From UBA7662 sp943369355 (lineage in GTDB: Bacteria > Bacteroidota > Bacteroidia > UBA7662): DNA of 64,000 nucleotides. The notes below the pieces were generated by a model. It was given only the letters and a program-made list of their open reading frames with translations. It made no database searches and was not told where the DNA came from. Position 1 is the first letter of the stretch. The number at the start of each line of letters is the position of its first letter. Made by a program: the position numbers and the translations under genes. Shown here one piece after another: positions 34,957-45,548 of this stretch. The stretch spans positions 577,266-641,265 of the forward strand of contig CALRMX020000001.1 of NCBI GenBank assembly GCA_943369355.1. The letters are read 5' to 3'.

Positions 34957-37900
34957 TTATCTACTAATAATCATTTTTTTGGTGATATGCTGACCAGCAA
35001 AACTTACTGTGTAGAAGTAGATACCGGCATTTAAGTTTTCTAGCGACAGTTCGGTTCTGTGTTCACCTTCTGGCAGCATACCTGCATCTACGGTTTTCAC
35101 TACCCTTCCTACCATGTCTCGTACCGAAATCACCACTTTACCATTCATTGGGATTTTGTACTCGATGTTGGTCAAATACTCAAATGGATTCGGGTAATTC
35201 TGACGGACGTCAAAACCATTTTTAAAGGTCTCTTCAACAGATATCGGCAAACAAGGTCCAGCTACTTTAACAAAACAGAAGTCGTCAACCGACCAGCCTT
35301 CACCGGCAAAATCATTGTCGGTGGCAAATCTAAACCTGAACAACACCTGCTGGGCGGTTGCCGATGCAAACGGATGACTCAAATCAACATAATTATCGGG
35401 CGATTTACCTGACCAGCCCAAACCAGGGATGAATGGAGTACTGCTTTGAACTTGTAGCGACATGACATAACTAGTATACCACGATACTGAATCGATACCA
35501 CCTAAGAAATCCCAGGTTGCTCCTCCATCCGTAGAATATTCGAAAGTGCCACCATCACCACTTAAAGGAGCACGACTTGTATCATTTAAGTCAAAGTCAG
35601 TAAGCCATTTACTCTTGAATTGAACACGATAACAGCTATCCGACTGCAATGTAAAGATTGGGGTGTACAAAGCCGAGTTTTCTCTTGGGCCATACAAACT
35701 ATCGGCCGAAATATACCAAGCATTCGCTCCACTAGCTGGCCCGTTGATATGTCCTTTTTGAGGGTTTCCAAATTCCCATTTCGTTCCGAGTGACCTGAGC
35801 GTAAATGGTTCCAAAGTAAGCCAAGCAGGTTGATTATTGTCGAAATCGTTGCAGTAAGGATAGTTGGTAACCACATCAAAACCAATTACATCCGTGCATA
35901 ATGTATCGTCGAATGGGAATGCATCTACCGTTCCATTTGGCTGAGTAGCAATAACGCAAGTAGGATTAGCGCCAACAATTGGGTTAAACGTTGTGGAGAA
36001 ATTGAGCAAGGTATCTTGTAAGAACGCCAAGCCAGGCAAAAAGATTTGTGATTGTAAAGGAGCTCCATTTACTTCAGCAGCAAGGTTAACACTATTCAAT
36101 ACACTTTGTCCTAAATTCCGAATGCGTGCTTGAACGGTTACTGGAGTGGTTGCCGTTGGGAACGGAGGCGTATATACTACTTCCATAATTTCTACTGAAC
36201 TGCTCAGCGAATCATAAACAGTTAAATCATCGATTAGGTTACCATTACGATTGTTACCCGATTCAGTAAATCGAAATCGACACTTAGACTGGAATTCAAT
36301 AATCAATGGTCCACCAGGCGTGTAGAAATTGCGCAAAGGAATGTCGTGAGTAATGAATGGGTTAGAAGCAGGTGTAGGGGTAGTCGGCTTAAATCGTGCT
36401 ACTTCTACTCCATTGGCCAATACTCTCAAGTATGAAAAATTGTTATTATTGCCTGCTATCTGAAGCAATTTAAATCTCACCTTAATATTCTGCCTATTCG
36501 TGGTGATCACAGGAAGAGACATCGATGTAACGAACAATGGCTGATAGGTAGGAGCCCATTCATCGGTAGGAACTGTCCAAGCTTGTGCAGAGGAAGCAAC
36601 GGTACCCATCAAAATCACCTTATCACTCGGGTTATTCGACGAGTTCACATTATTGATGATGTTAATTTGACCAATAGGCGAATTAGCTGCATTTATTTGA
36701 ACTTGATTACAATACGGACAAGGGGCTTGTGCTCCAAAAGTTTCGTAATCTTCAAAATAAGGCAACTCAAATGGGTCAAGTCCTTCTAAATCTACCCGTA
36801 TAGAATCGTTGTTTTTACGGTTATCATTCACATCGTTTACCCATACCCGTAAAACGTTAGGCCCTATAGGAACAGGTAGTGGGGTGACAAAAGTTAAGGT
36901 ATCAAATGCACGTGGTGCTAAAGGACGGCTTATTGGTTCTGTTACAATTGGGAAGGTATCTGAACGATAAGAAATCGTGTAATTGTTCAACGTACTATGA
37001 CCAATATTCCTTACAACAACACGAACATTTACAAAACCTGAAGCAAAGCACTTATTGGAAGATACTGGTTCAAGAACCCGAATAAGCATGAGATCCGTTG
37101 GCGGAATGGTTTTTACACATCTCGTGAGTGTGTCGTTACGTGTCCTGCCATCCGAAGGTTGCACGGCATACACTTCTAATGTGTAATCGCCATAAGGTGC
37201 TGGTGGTGATGGGAAGCCTGGGAAATTGATAATTTTAAATGAAGTAGGGTTAATAGTATCTGGCGCATTATACAACGTACCAGTATGTATTGTAGGTCCA
37301 CCAACTTGTACGAATCTATAATCGAAACGCAAGCCTCTCAATGTGTCAGTACCCGAGTTTTTGGCAATAACTTGTATGGTATCAATGGCCCGCAAGCTAT
37401 CCGGACACTGTACAGGTCTAGAAATCGAAAGCAAATTAAGGTCGACCGCAGGTGGATTTTGAAGATGGAAATTGTCAACCGCAATTCCATTTCCAGCTTG
37501 TGTACCACCGGCAAAATCAATCCTGAATCTCACCCTTCCCGATCTTCTATTAAAGGTCGCAGGGAGCTCAATGATGTGTTCGGTGTAGGTATTCGGTTGA
37601 TTAACCCCAGTAAATGCAGGTCCGGTTACACTAATAATTGCACTATTCGCTGCATTATACCAATTAATGGTATTTGGATTCGGGTCGTTTACAATACCCA
37701 AGGTCGAATAAGATGGATTTAATGAAGCTACCGTATTTTCATCCGCCCAAGAAATACGCATGGCACTACCCGAGGGACTAAATTGGCGATTTACTCGTAT
37801 GCTCAGTAAACCGTTTACGTTTTGACTCAAATCAAAAAGTGGGGATAATAGATAACCTTGTGCACTGGCCGGATGCTGTCCGTTTAGTACAGTGGACCAG

Positions 37901-40632
37901 GCATTACTTCCACTAAAAGCACCGGTCATATTGGTTTTAGCTGGTGTGCCCCGTTCCCACGGTTGTGGGGTGGTTCCCACTGCTAGAGGTAACCAATTAC
38001 ATGCCCTAGTAGAGTCAAAATTATCCAAATAGGGGAACCTCACCGTAGGGATACCGTATACATTAGTTGTTGTAGTGTCATTAAGTCGGTTCCCATCGTC
38101 TGGTCGTATTGCAAATACTTTTATATCTGACCAACAATCGATAGTACCTCCACGAACCGTGTCCAACCCGATAGTTTGGGTGGCGTTTACCGCCAACGGA
38201 GGATTGAAAATATGAACTGTAGTATCTTTCAATCCATTCAATTCCCACACCATCGGTAAAGTATCGAGTGGCGCGGTGCCTACATTTCGCACTACTGCAC
38301 TAAATCGGAAAGGGTTACCTGTAATGACTTGCGTTCCAGCGAAAAGCAGGTTCGTATTGGCACTATTCACTACACGTAAAACATTCACGTCGACAGGTAC
38401 TGGACGAGTAATTGAAAAATCATCGATAGATACACCATTACTATGTACAGTTGCAGTACTTCTAAAGACAAATCTGAAACGTATTCTATTCGTTTGGTTT
38501 CTGAATATGGGATTCGTTAATCGAATTTCACACTTTTGGTAGCCCGGTGTTGTACCATCCCAGAAGCCTCCTGGTATACCTGCAAAAGCTGTTGTTTTGT
38601 TATACCAATTATCAACAATACCTTCATTGCTCGTCAATTTGGTCCAAACAGGTGCATAGATGTTCGTCGTATATTCTATCCACAAGGCATCACCTGTGGT
38701 TGCAGCAGATGCTATATCGCGCCACATCCAGAATGTCATTGTAGCGTCTTGTACCGTTCTAAAATCGAAGACCGGAGACTCTAAAAACCAAACAGCGTTA
38801 CCAGGATAATCCGAATTCAATGGGCCTGTTACCCAAGCATTCGTACCGCTTCGAGTTGCATTTATGTTCGATTTGGCTGGGGTTCCTCTCAACCATCCGC
38901 CTGGAGCACTACCCGTACCTACTGAAGGTTCCCACAAGGAAAATGCACCATCCAAATTGTCAACATAGTTGGGTACGATACCAGCAAGTGCTACAAAGGA
39001 ACGGAAACCAACTTGTGGATTGCGCGACCTATTTGCGCGAATAGAACTATCAACAGCCTCGATATAATAATGAACAGTATCACTATCTGAAACGGCAGGC
39101 AGAATTGCCTGGAAATTACAAAAACCACTTCCAGAAGTTCTGGTCATGCCTACCGCAAGCATTGGACCGCTATTCACCCGATAGTGCATTACAGCAGTGT
39201 CTACTGTACTTGAGTCGACTAGTTGTGCACCAATCGTGAATGGCCCCAAGTCATATATTACTCCTTGGAAAACCTGACACTGCGCAAATTGAGTAGGGTA
39301 GGTAATAACTGGAGGTCCAGAAGCGATGAATGTCCAAGAAGTATCAGGCACTCGGGTTCTGAATCTTCTTGCACTCAAATCAACAGCTTCGATGTAATAA
39401 CTAATGGTATCCCCGTCAATTACTGGAATACTATCGCGGTAAGTTGTGCCACTTATTAACGGCATTCGGCGTAAATTCCAAGCGCCATTCACCCCTACCT
39501 TATAATACAGTATAACCGAATCGATACCTGATGCATCATTTGCGGTTGCAACTATTGGATAGGGACGAATAGATGGTTGCTGACCAATCCATGGGCTGTT
39601 ATGTGCCAGTTGAGGGTGTGCAGAAGCGATGTAGGTAATGACTGAATCGCCAGGGTTCGTTTGATCTGGGAAATATTTAATATTCCTATTGGGTGATGAA
39701 TCGATGGCTTTCAGAAAATAACGAACAGTATCACCGTCGGCTACTTTACCTCTTCCGATGGTATCGCGCCAAACATTGGTAGTTCCAACGCGAATTAGTT
39801 GTGTTGAATCTAACCCACCACTATTTACCCGAAAATAAGCCCATGCTTCTTGAACCCCAGTGGAGTCACAACCGGGTCCATCGCTTACATTGGCTGCAAT
39901 AGCATTGTTTATGGGAAATACTACGCCAGAAACACGCTGAGAAGAATTTTGAGTGATCACAGGAGGCACCAATTCGGAGAAGGCAGAAGTAACCATGACG
40001 CTATCGACTACCCAGCCATAGCGTGCTGGATTACCTAAACCTACTGTACCTGCATCAACATATCGGAAACGAATCCGCACATCAGCCTGGTTTGCAGCAA
40101 TATACGATAAGTCGAACCTCTCGTGACGCCACCAAGTGTTCGAAGGCACCGCAGCAACACCCCCCTGCCAGTTAGAGTAATCAAATTCCCAAAATCCAGC
40201 GGCCCTGGTTCGAAACGAGAGTGCTGAACCGAGATAATTACAAGTTGTTTTCGAAACATTTTGCCAAGTAACTCCGCCATCAATCGATACTTGAACGAAA
40301 GTAGAATCGTCCCCAGGAGTTTTGGCAATGTGATTAAAATCGAGCCAAACTTTGAATTGACCCGTTGTATTAATGGCCCTAGACGTTAAGGTTAGTGTAT
40401 CGCGTTGACCAACCACAACGGCGGGTTGAGTACGTAAGGCAGTTCCCCCGGCTGGCGTTGAAATAGTTGCATCTACTTGCCACGAACCTAGACCCGCACT
40501 GGTCATGCTGTCGTAAGGATTGGCGTTATCGAAGCCTGTGTAGAACTTTAGATTGACCCCAGGAGGCAATTGTGCTTGTGCTGCGAAAGCGCTAAAAACA
40601 AGAAATACGAGCGTGCATAGACGTTTTACCAT
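34957..40632 (-). CDS. Giant modular T9SS-secreted protein (1891 residues)
   Basis: The protein has a signal peptide (MVKRLCTLVFLVFSAFAAQAQ) and ends in a T9SS domain (NYPNPFEYLTNIEYKIP ... GIYFYTVSFAGQHITKKMII). The body is built of repeated MAM-like choice-of-anchor J lectin-fold modules, starting near residues 25, 552, 864, 1289 and 1589 (for example NYVDNLDGAFSLW, FPYLDNFDSTRACNW, NYPYCNDFDNNQPAW), interspersed with Ig-like segments carrying a repeated SDGDTVRYFLKAIDSS pattern and CARDB-type linkers. Such proteins are usually surface adhesins or carbohydrate binders; the ligand is unknown. Only ten cysteines or so are visible. It is monocistronic, with a strong terminator and 48 bases to the next operon. 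Confidence 0.85.
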   Translation of the reverse strand: MVKRLCTLVFLVFSAFAAQAQLPPGVNLKFYTGFDNANPYDSMTSAGLGSWQVDATISTPAGGTALRTQPAVVVGQRDTLTLTSRAINTTGQFKVWLDFNHIAKTPGDDSTFVQVSIDGGVTWQNVSKTTCNYLGSALSFRTRAAGFWEFDYSNWQGGVAAVPSNTWWRHERFDLSYIAANQADVRIRFRYVDAGTVGLGNPARYGWVVDSVMVTSAFSELVPPVITQNSSQRVSGVVFPINNAIAANVSDGPGCDSTGVQEAWAYFRVNSGGLDSTQLIRVGTTNVWRDTIGRGKVADGDTVRYFLKAIDSSPNRNIKYFPDQTNPGDSVITYIASAHPQLAHNSPWIGQQPSIRPYPIVATANDASGIDSVILYYKVGVNGAWNLRRMPLISGTTYRDSIPVIDGDTISYYIEAVDLSARRFRTRVPDTSWTFIASGPPVITYPTQFAQCQVFQGVIYDLGPFTIGAQLVDSSTVDTAVMHYRVNSGPMLAVGMTRTSGSGFCNFQAILPAVSDSDTVHYYIEAVDSSIRANRSRNPQVGFRSFVALAGIVPNYVDNLDGAFSLWEPSVGTGSAPGGWLRGTPAKSNINATRSGTNAWVTGPLNSDYPGNAVWFLESPVFDFRTVQDATMTFWMWRDIASAATTGDALWIEYTTNIYAPVWTKLTSNEGIVDNWYNKTTAFAGIPGGFWDGTTPGYQKCEIRLTNPIFRNQTNRIRFRFVFRSTATVHSNGVSIDDFSITRPVPVDVNVLRVVNSANTNLLFAGTQVITGNPFRFSAVVRNVGTAPLDTLPMVWELNGLKDTTVHIFNPPLAVNATQTIGLDTVRGGTIDCWSDIKVFAIRPDDGNRLNDTTTTNVYGIPTVRFPYLDNFDSTRACNWLPLAVGTTPQPWERGTPAKTNMTGAFSGSNAWSTVLNGQHPASAQGYLLSPLFDLSQNVNGLLSIRVNRQFSPSGSAMRISWADENTVASLNPSYSTLGIVNDPNPNTINWYNAANSAIISVTGPAFTGVNQPNTYTEHIIELPATFNRRSGRVRFRIDFAGGTQAGNGIAVDNFHLQNPPAVDLNLLSISRPVQCPDSLRAIDTIQVIAKNSGTDTLRGLRFDYRFVQVGGPTIHTGTLYNAPDTINPTSFKIINFPGFPSPPAPYGDYTLEVYAVQPSDGRTRNDTLTRCVKTIPPTDLMLIRVLEPVSSNKCFASGFVNVRVVVRNIGHSTLNNYTISYRSDTFPIVTEPISRPLAPRAFDTLTFVTPLPVPIGPNVLRVWVNDVNDNRKNNDSIRVDLEGLDPFELPYFEDYETFGAQAPCPYCNQVQINAANSPIGQINIINNVNSSNNPSDKVILMGTVASSAQAWTVPTDEWAPTYQPLFVTSMSLPVITTNRQNIKVRFKLLQIAGNNNNFSYLRVLANGVEVARFKPTTPTPASNPFITHDIPLRNFYTPGGPLIIEFQSKCRFRFTESGNNRNGNLIDDLTVYDSLSSSVEIMEVVYTPPFPTATTPVTVQARIRNLGQSVLNSVNLAAEVNGAPLQSQIFLPGLAFLQDTLLNFSTTFNPIVGANPTCVIATQPNGTVDAFPFDDTLCTDVIGFDVVTNYPYCNDFDNNQPAWLTLEPFTLRSLGTKWEFGNPQKGHINGPASGANAWYISADSLYGPRENSALYTPIFTLQSDSCYRVQFKSKWLTDFDLNDTSRAPLSGDGGTFEYSTDGGATWDFLGGIDSVSWYTSYVMSLQVQSSTPFIPGLGWSGKSPDNYVDLSHPFASATAQQVLFRFRFATDNDFAGEGWSVDDFCFVKVAGPCLPISVEETFKNGFDVRQNYPNPFEYLTNIEYKIPMNGKVVISVRDMVGRVVKTVDAGMLPEGEHRTELSLENLNAGIYFYTVSFAGQHITKKMIISR

Positions 40633-40680
40633 CGTGCGAGAAACAGTTTATCTCGCTAATTTAGGGATTGTAGCCTATTC

Positions 40681-42648
40681 TCAGTAGCTCAAGAGTGCTT
40701 TTAATTTGTTTTTAAAGCGATCTTTTCCAAGAAAATTTTGTTCGAGGGGCACCGAAAATGGCACAGGGGTGTCTAATGCACCTGCACGCATCACTGGCGC
40801 ATCGAGCCATTGGAAGCAATCTTCAGTGACAGCAGCTGCTATTTCTGCCCCAATACCGCCTGTGAGCGTATCTTCATGAAGCACGAGCAATCGTCCGGTT
40901 TTTTGTACTGAGGCATAAACTGCCTCTTTGTCCCAAGGCAGCAGCGTTCGGAGGTCGATTACTTCCACGTCTAATTCAGCTACAGCTTCCAACGCCCAAT
41001 GCACCGCAGCACCATAGGTGACTATGGTTGCATCGTTACCTGTTTTAGCAATCCGAGCCTTACCAATCTCTACCGTGTAGTAACCATCGGGCACATGACC
41101 AGCTACCGATCGGTAGAGCGCTTTATGTTCGAAAAACAAGTAAGGATTTGGATCTTCAAAAGCAGCCAGCAACAACCCTTTAGCATCTTCGGGAGTAGAT
41201 GGGTAAACGATTTTCAGACCAGGAGTATGAAAAAACCAAGCTTCATTCGATTGGGAATGGAATGGCCCTGCCCCCACTCCTGCCCCTGTAGGCATACGCA
41301 CCACCACGTCGGCATTTTGGCCCCAGCGGTAGTACATTTTCGCCAAATTATTCACGATTTGATTAAAACCAACCGTTACAAAATCAGCAAACTGCATTTC
41401 CATCATGGCTTTGTAGCCTTTGATACTTAATCCCAATGCGGCCCCGAGTATGGCTGATTCACATAGCGGGGTATTGCGTACGCGGTCTTTTCCGAACTTC
41501 TCTACAAAGCCTTGCGTAATCTTGAATACACCACCGTATTCAGCAATATCTTGCCCCATCAAAACTAGCTTCGGATGTTTTTCCATAGCCAAGCTCAACC
41601 CATCGGAAATAGCATCGACAAGTCGCATTTCGGTGACTGCCTTACCCGGCTGAACAAGCTTCTGGCTGTGAGGCGCATAAACGTCGGCCAGTTCGTAATT
41701 GGAATCTGGAACTATTTCAGGTTCATTGAAAGCAATCTGAAGTCCTTCTTCAATTTTTTGTTGAAACTCCGATTTCGCAGCCTGAATGAAGGACTCATCA
41801 ATAATACCTTCTTTCAATAAATACGCCTCATAATTCTGAACAGGGTCTTTTTTTGCCCAGATATCAAAAAGTTCTTGCGGCACATACTTCGTACCGCTGG
41901 CTTCTTCATGGCCCCGCATCCTAAAAGTGATGCATTCTAACAGAATCGGTCGCGGGTTTTCGCGCATTGATTGCGCTAAGTTCTTGACCGTATCGTATAC
42001 TTCTAAAAGGTTGTTGCCATCTATTTGCACGGCTTCTATGCCATACCCTATGCCTTTGTCGATGAATTGTTTGCACCGGAACTGCTCATTCGACGGTGTT
42101 GAAAGTCCATAGCCGTTATTCTCGATTAAAAAGATAACCGGCAATTCCCAAACTGCAGCTACGTTAAGCGCTTCGTGAAAATCACCCTCACTGGTGCCAC
42201 CATCGCCGCTAAAGGCCAGGCTAATCTTGCCTTCTTTACCAATTTTATGCGCCAATGAAATACCGTCGGCGATGGCCAACTGTGGGCCCAGATGCGAAAT
42301 CATGCCCACTATGTGGTGCGGATTGCTACCAAAGTGGAACGAACGTTCACGGCCTTTCGAAAAACCTTTGTATTTACCCTGAAACTGAGCAAAAAGTTGG
42401 CCCAAGTCCATTTTTCGCGTCGTAAATACTCCTAAATTCCGATGCAAAGGCATGATGTATTCGTCGTCGTGCAAGGCCATGGTTGCCCCTACCGCTATAG
42501 CTTCTTGTCCAATACCCGAAAACCACTTGCTCACCTTGCCCTGACGAAGTAAAACCAACATTTTATCTTCAATCATCCTAGGCAGGAGGATGTTTTTATA
42601 GAGTTCTTGTAATTGTGGGTTGCTGTAATCTTTTCTATCGAAGTTCAT
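40681..42648 (-). CDS. Fused E1 alpha/beta 2-oxoacid dehydrogenase (branched-chain type)
   Basis: This 655-residue fusion joins the TPP-binding alpha subunit (LSFSGDGGTSEGDFHEALN-like segment near 170, then ENNGYGLSTP) to the beta subunit (GQDIAEYGGVFKITQGF near 360, PMPTGAGVGAGPFHSQ-type residues near 460, VIDLRTLLPWD near 570). E1 decarboxylates branched-chain 2-oxoacids (or pyruvate) and loads the E2 lipoyl arm; E2 and E3 are not in the window. Alpha/beta fusion is common in Bacteroidota. The gene is the last of an operon, 9 bases after the lutB-like gene. Confidence 0.9.
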   Translation of the reverse strand: MNFDRKDYSNPQLQELYKNILLPRMIEDKMLVLLRQGKVSKWFSGIGQEAIAVGATMALHDDEYIMPLHRNLGVFTTRKMDLGQLFAQFQGKYKGFSKGRERSFHFGSNPHHIVGMISHLGPQLAIADGISLAHKIGKEGKISLAFSGDGGTSEGDFHEALNVAAVWELPVIFLIENNGYGLSTPSNEQFRCKQFIDKGIGYGIEAVQIDGNNLLEVYDTVKNLAQSMRENPRPILLECITFRMRGHEEASGTKYVPQELFDIWAKKDPVQNYEAYLLKEGIIDESFIQAAKSEFQQKIEEGLQIAFNEPEIVPDSNYELADVYAPHSQKLVQPGKAVTEMRLVDAISDGLSLAMEKHPKLVLMGQDIAEYGGVFKITQGFVEKFGKDRVRNTPLCESAILGAALGLSIKGYKAMMEMQFADFVTVGFNQIVNNLAKMYYRWGQNADVVVRMPTGAGVGAGPFHSQSNEAWFFHTPGLKIVYPSTPEDAKGLLLAAFEDPNPYLFFEHKALYRSVAGHVPDGYYTVEIGKARIAKTGNDATIVTYGAAVHWALEAVAELDVEVIDLRTLLPWDKEAVYASVQKTGRLLVLHEDTLTGGIGAEIAAAVTEDCFQWLDAPVMRAGALDTPVPFSVPLEQNFLGKDRFKNKLKALLSY

Positions 42649-42657
42649 GGTGTTGTA

Positions 42658-44031
42658 TTACTTCTGGCCTTTTCGCCAACGTTCGTTGAAGGATTGATTT
42701 GCAAGATGAGGAAGCTCACGCCTTTTACCCCACATGCCTTTAACAAAATAACGGAGACCTAAATTTTTTAAATTGGCTCCTGGTAGGTTCATCAGCTTAC
42801 GGCTGAGCATGGCTTTTTTCCAATATGTCCAAACTCGATCTTCGGCTTTCGGTTGAAAGCCCTGCTCTCGGCTTTGTCGACGGTTGATTAGCAAAAGTTT
42901 GTGCAAATCGATACGAACCGGACAAACCTCAGTGCAATTTCCGCAAAGCGATGATGCATGACTCAAGTGTTTAAATTCCTGCATGCCCTCTAAATGTGGG
43001 GAAATTACCGACCCAATAGGGCCACTGTAGGTGGTTCCATAGGTATGCCCTCCTATATTCTTGTAGATCGGGCATGCATTTAAACAAGCCCCACAACGTA
43101 TGCAGTATAACGATTGGCGGTGCTCAGTATCGGCCAATATGTCGGTCCGGCCGTTGTCAAGCAAGATTACATACATCTCTTCCGGGCCATCCGTTTCGCC
43201 TGTTCTACGAGGACCACTCAAAAGACTATTGTAAACCGTTACAAACTGACCAGTACCATGCGTCGCCAACAGGGGCCAAAACAAGTTTAAGTCGTTGATG
43301 TTCGGGATGATTTTTTCTATACCCGCTATGACGATATGAACTTTAGGGAAAGCAACACTGAGACGTGCGTTTCCTTCATTTTCTGTAATGGCAATACTTC
43401 CCGTATCGGCTACAATGAAATTTGCTCCGGTTATTCCTACATCAGCCGAGCTATATTTTTCACGTAAAAGTTTGCGTGCTACATTCGTTAGCTCTTCCGG
43501 AGATAGATTGGGCGCTGTTTTTAGCTTATCGTGAAACAATGCTGCAATGTCTTCTTTGCTTTTGTGCATTGCGGGCGTAACGATATGATAAGGTGGCTCT
43601 CCATCCAATTGCTGAATAAATTCACCCAAATCAGTTTCAAAAACCTCGATGCCGTTTTTTTCCAGTGCTTCATTCAGATGAATTTCTTCGGTGACCATCG
43701 ATTTTGATTTCACCAGACTTCGCCCTTCTACCCGTTTGAATATTTTCAGCACCTCTTGAATTGCCTCAGCCCCGTCTTGCGCCCAAATAACCTTACCCCC
43801 ATTTGCGATAAAATTAGTCTCAAACTGCAGCAGATATTGTTCAAGTTTTTCTAAGGCTCCCCACTTGATATGATTCGCCCGGTTACGAGCCAGCTCGAGA
43901 TTGCTAAAATTGCTCAAACCCTTTTCAACAGCCGTGTGGTAACGAGCCATATTGAAGTTAATCGTCTTTCGATGTTTTAAGTCGAACGCTTTGCTGTCGG
44001 CAGCTTTGAAAAATTTATCGGCGGCACTCAT
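42658..44031 (-). CDS. lutB: LutB-type iron-sulfur protein (LUD domain)
   Basis: This 457-residue protein has an N-terminal LUD domain (VEKGLSNFSNLELARNRANH; VTEEIHLNEALEKNGIEV near 115) and two 4Fe-4S motifs, CIRCGACLNACP near residue 310 and CGNCTEVCP near 360. In the LutABC system the protein transfers electrons during L-lactate oxidation; LutA and LutC are not adjacent here, so the partner is uncertain. The start overlaps the upstream M28 stop (ATGA). Confidence 0.88.
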   Translation of the reverse strand: MSAADKFFKAADSKAFDLKHRKTINFNMARYHTAVEKGLSNFSNLELARNRANHIKWGALEKLEQYLLQFETNFIANGGKVIWAQDGAEAIQEVLKIFKRVEGRSLVKSKSMVTEEIHLNEALEKNGIEVFETDLGEFIQQLDGEPPYHIVTPAMHKSKEDIAALFHDKLKTAPNLSPEELTNVARKLLREKYSSADVGITGANFIVADTGSIAITENEGNARLSVAFPKVHIVIAGIEKIIPNINDLNLFWPLLATHGTGQFVTVYNSLLSGPRRTGETDGPEEMYVILLDNGRTDILADTEHRQSLYCIRCGACLNACPIYKNIGGHTYGTTYSGPIGSVISPHLEGMQEFKHLSHASSLCGNCTEVCPVRIDLHKLLLINRRQSREQGFQPKAEDRVWTYWKKAMLSRKLMNLPGANLKNLGLRYFVKGMWGKRRELPHLANQSFNERWRKGQK

Positions 44032-45548
44032 TTTACATCTAGCTTAAATGGCGCTTCCAGATTTGATATCCTGAGGCTAGTTTCGAAAATCAGCTGGGCA
44101 TTTCGGGCAATTCTTTGGTAATCTAGCTTTTCGGCTGTATCGGAAGGCTGGTGGTAATCGGCATGCACACCGCTAAAATAAAAAATACAAGGGATGCCAT
44201 TTTTGGCAAAGTTGTAATGATCGGAGCGGTAATAGTACCGATTGGGATCGGCTGGATCGTTGTACGTGTAGTCAAGTTCTATTTGGCAACAGTTGTTGTT
44301 CACTTCTTCACTCAAGTGGTGCAGCTCGGTACTGAGCTTATCGCTTCCGATAAGGTATAAATAAGGCTGGTCTACTTTGTGCCTAGCATCGGCCCTACCG
44401 ATCATGTCGACATTGAGATTGGCTAAAATGCGATCGGCTGGAATTGGTGCATGTTCAACAAAATATTGCGAACCCAATAGTCCCGACTCTTCTCCTGTAA
44501 ACCACAAGAAAATAACGGAATTATCGCTAACCATACCAGCGGCTCTGCGCTCGGCATACAAACGCGCCAATTCGAGCAAAGTAGCCGAGCCACTCCCATT
44601 GTCGTCGGCACCTGGGTACATTTTGCCGTGGTGGGTGCCAAGATGATCGAGATGAGCACTCACAACCACATAGCTTGACGGATTTTTGCCGCCTTTGAAT
44701 ACCGCAGCAACATTAGGGTAATCGACGGGGTATTTGTTGATGTCGGCTTTTACTTGTACGGGTACGGCTACTGATTCAACCTTTTCTGCTGCGCCATTTG
44801 TATCTTTTGTGTTCCATTTGAAACCCGATTTTTTGAAGGCTTTTTTGGCTGCACTTTGACTCAAAATGAAAACTGTTGGGCTAGACGGTAGTTCTAAGGT
44901 CGCTCCATTTTTTAATTCTCTTTTATTGTCGAGAGTAGTTCTGGCCTCCTTGAGCCTAGCTATGATTTCTTTGGTGTTTTTGGGGTAATCGGCATCAACA
45001 ATGAATATGGCACGTGCATTCGATTTCTGTAATGCCCGGCTGATTTCTCTGGGAGTAGGATTTTTTTTGTCCTTGGTTTGAGACCTAACGTACAAAACTA
45101 TTTTTCCAGCAAATGCACCTTCTTTTATCGTTTCCAATAGTTGTGCTGGCACAAACATCATGTTCCTATCAGCAAAAATTGGCTCTTCGAAAGATCGGGT
45201 GGTGTAAAAATCTTTCCCGAATTTAAGCTTCGCCCCTCCAAGAGTTAGTTCAACGTTGTTCAATTTTTCCCGACGCATGGGTACCGGCAACCAGAAGTCG
45301 GTCCATTCGCCAGCTACCTCAGCTCCTGGTTTTAGTGTTTCGGCACCTAAGTCGAACAAGCGCCTCGATACAAATTCAGCTGCCAAGAAATAAGAACTGT
45401 CGTCAATGCCTCTGCCTCCCATTTCAGCAGCAGCCAAACGTTCTACATCTGCTTTTATGCGCAAAGAATCGGGTTTGAACTCTTGTGCGAGGCTGCTATT
45501 GCTTAGCAGCAAGGAAACTAGAAAAAAGAAAAGGCTATTTTTTCTCAT
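44028..45548 (-). CDS. Secreted M28-family zinc aminopeptidase
   Basis: This 506-residue protein has a signal peptide ending in SSLAQ and a PA-type insert before the M28 metallopeptidase domain. The metal ligands are visible: HLDHLG near 300, DDNGSGSATLLE, the catalytic/ligand pair in FTGEESGLLGS near 355, NVDMIGRAD and the last His in RSDHYNF. It should act on peptides in the periplasm or outside. ATG 45548 is preferred over the in-frame TTG two codons upstream; it overlaps the rpiB stop by one base (TGATG), indicating coupling. Confidence 0.9.
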   Translation of the reverse strand: MRKNSLFFFLVSLLLSNSSLAQEFKPDSLRIKADVERLAAAEMGGRGIDDSSYFLAAEFVSRRLFDLGAETLKPGAEVAGEWTDFWLPVPMRREKLNNVELTLGGAKLKFGKDFYTTRSFEEPIFADRNMMFVPAQLLETIKEGAFAGKIVLYVRSQTKDKKNPTPREISRALQKSNARAIFIVDADYPKNTKEIIARLKEARTTLDNKRELKNGATLELPSSPTVFILSQSAAKKAFKKSGFKWNTKDTNGAAEKVESVAVPVQVKADINKYPVDYPNVAAVFKGGKNPSSYVVVSAHLDHLGTHHGKMYPGADDNGSGSATLLELARLYAERRAAGMVSDNSVIFLWFTGEESGLLGSQYFVEHAPIPADRILANLNVDMIGRADARHKVDQPYLYLIGSDKLSTELHHLSEEVNNNCCQIELDYTYNDPADPNRYYYRSDHYNFAKNGIPCIFYFSGVHADYHQPSDTAEKLDYQRIARNAQLIFETSLRISNLEAPFKLDVK

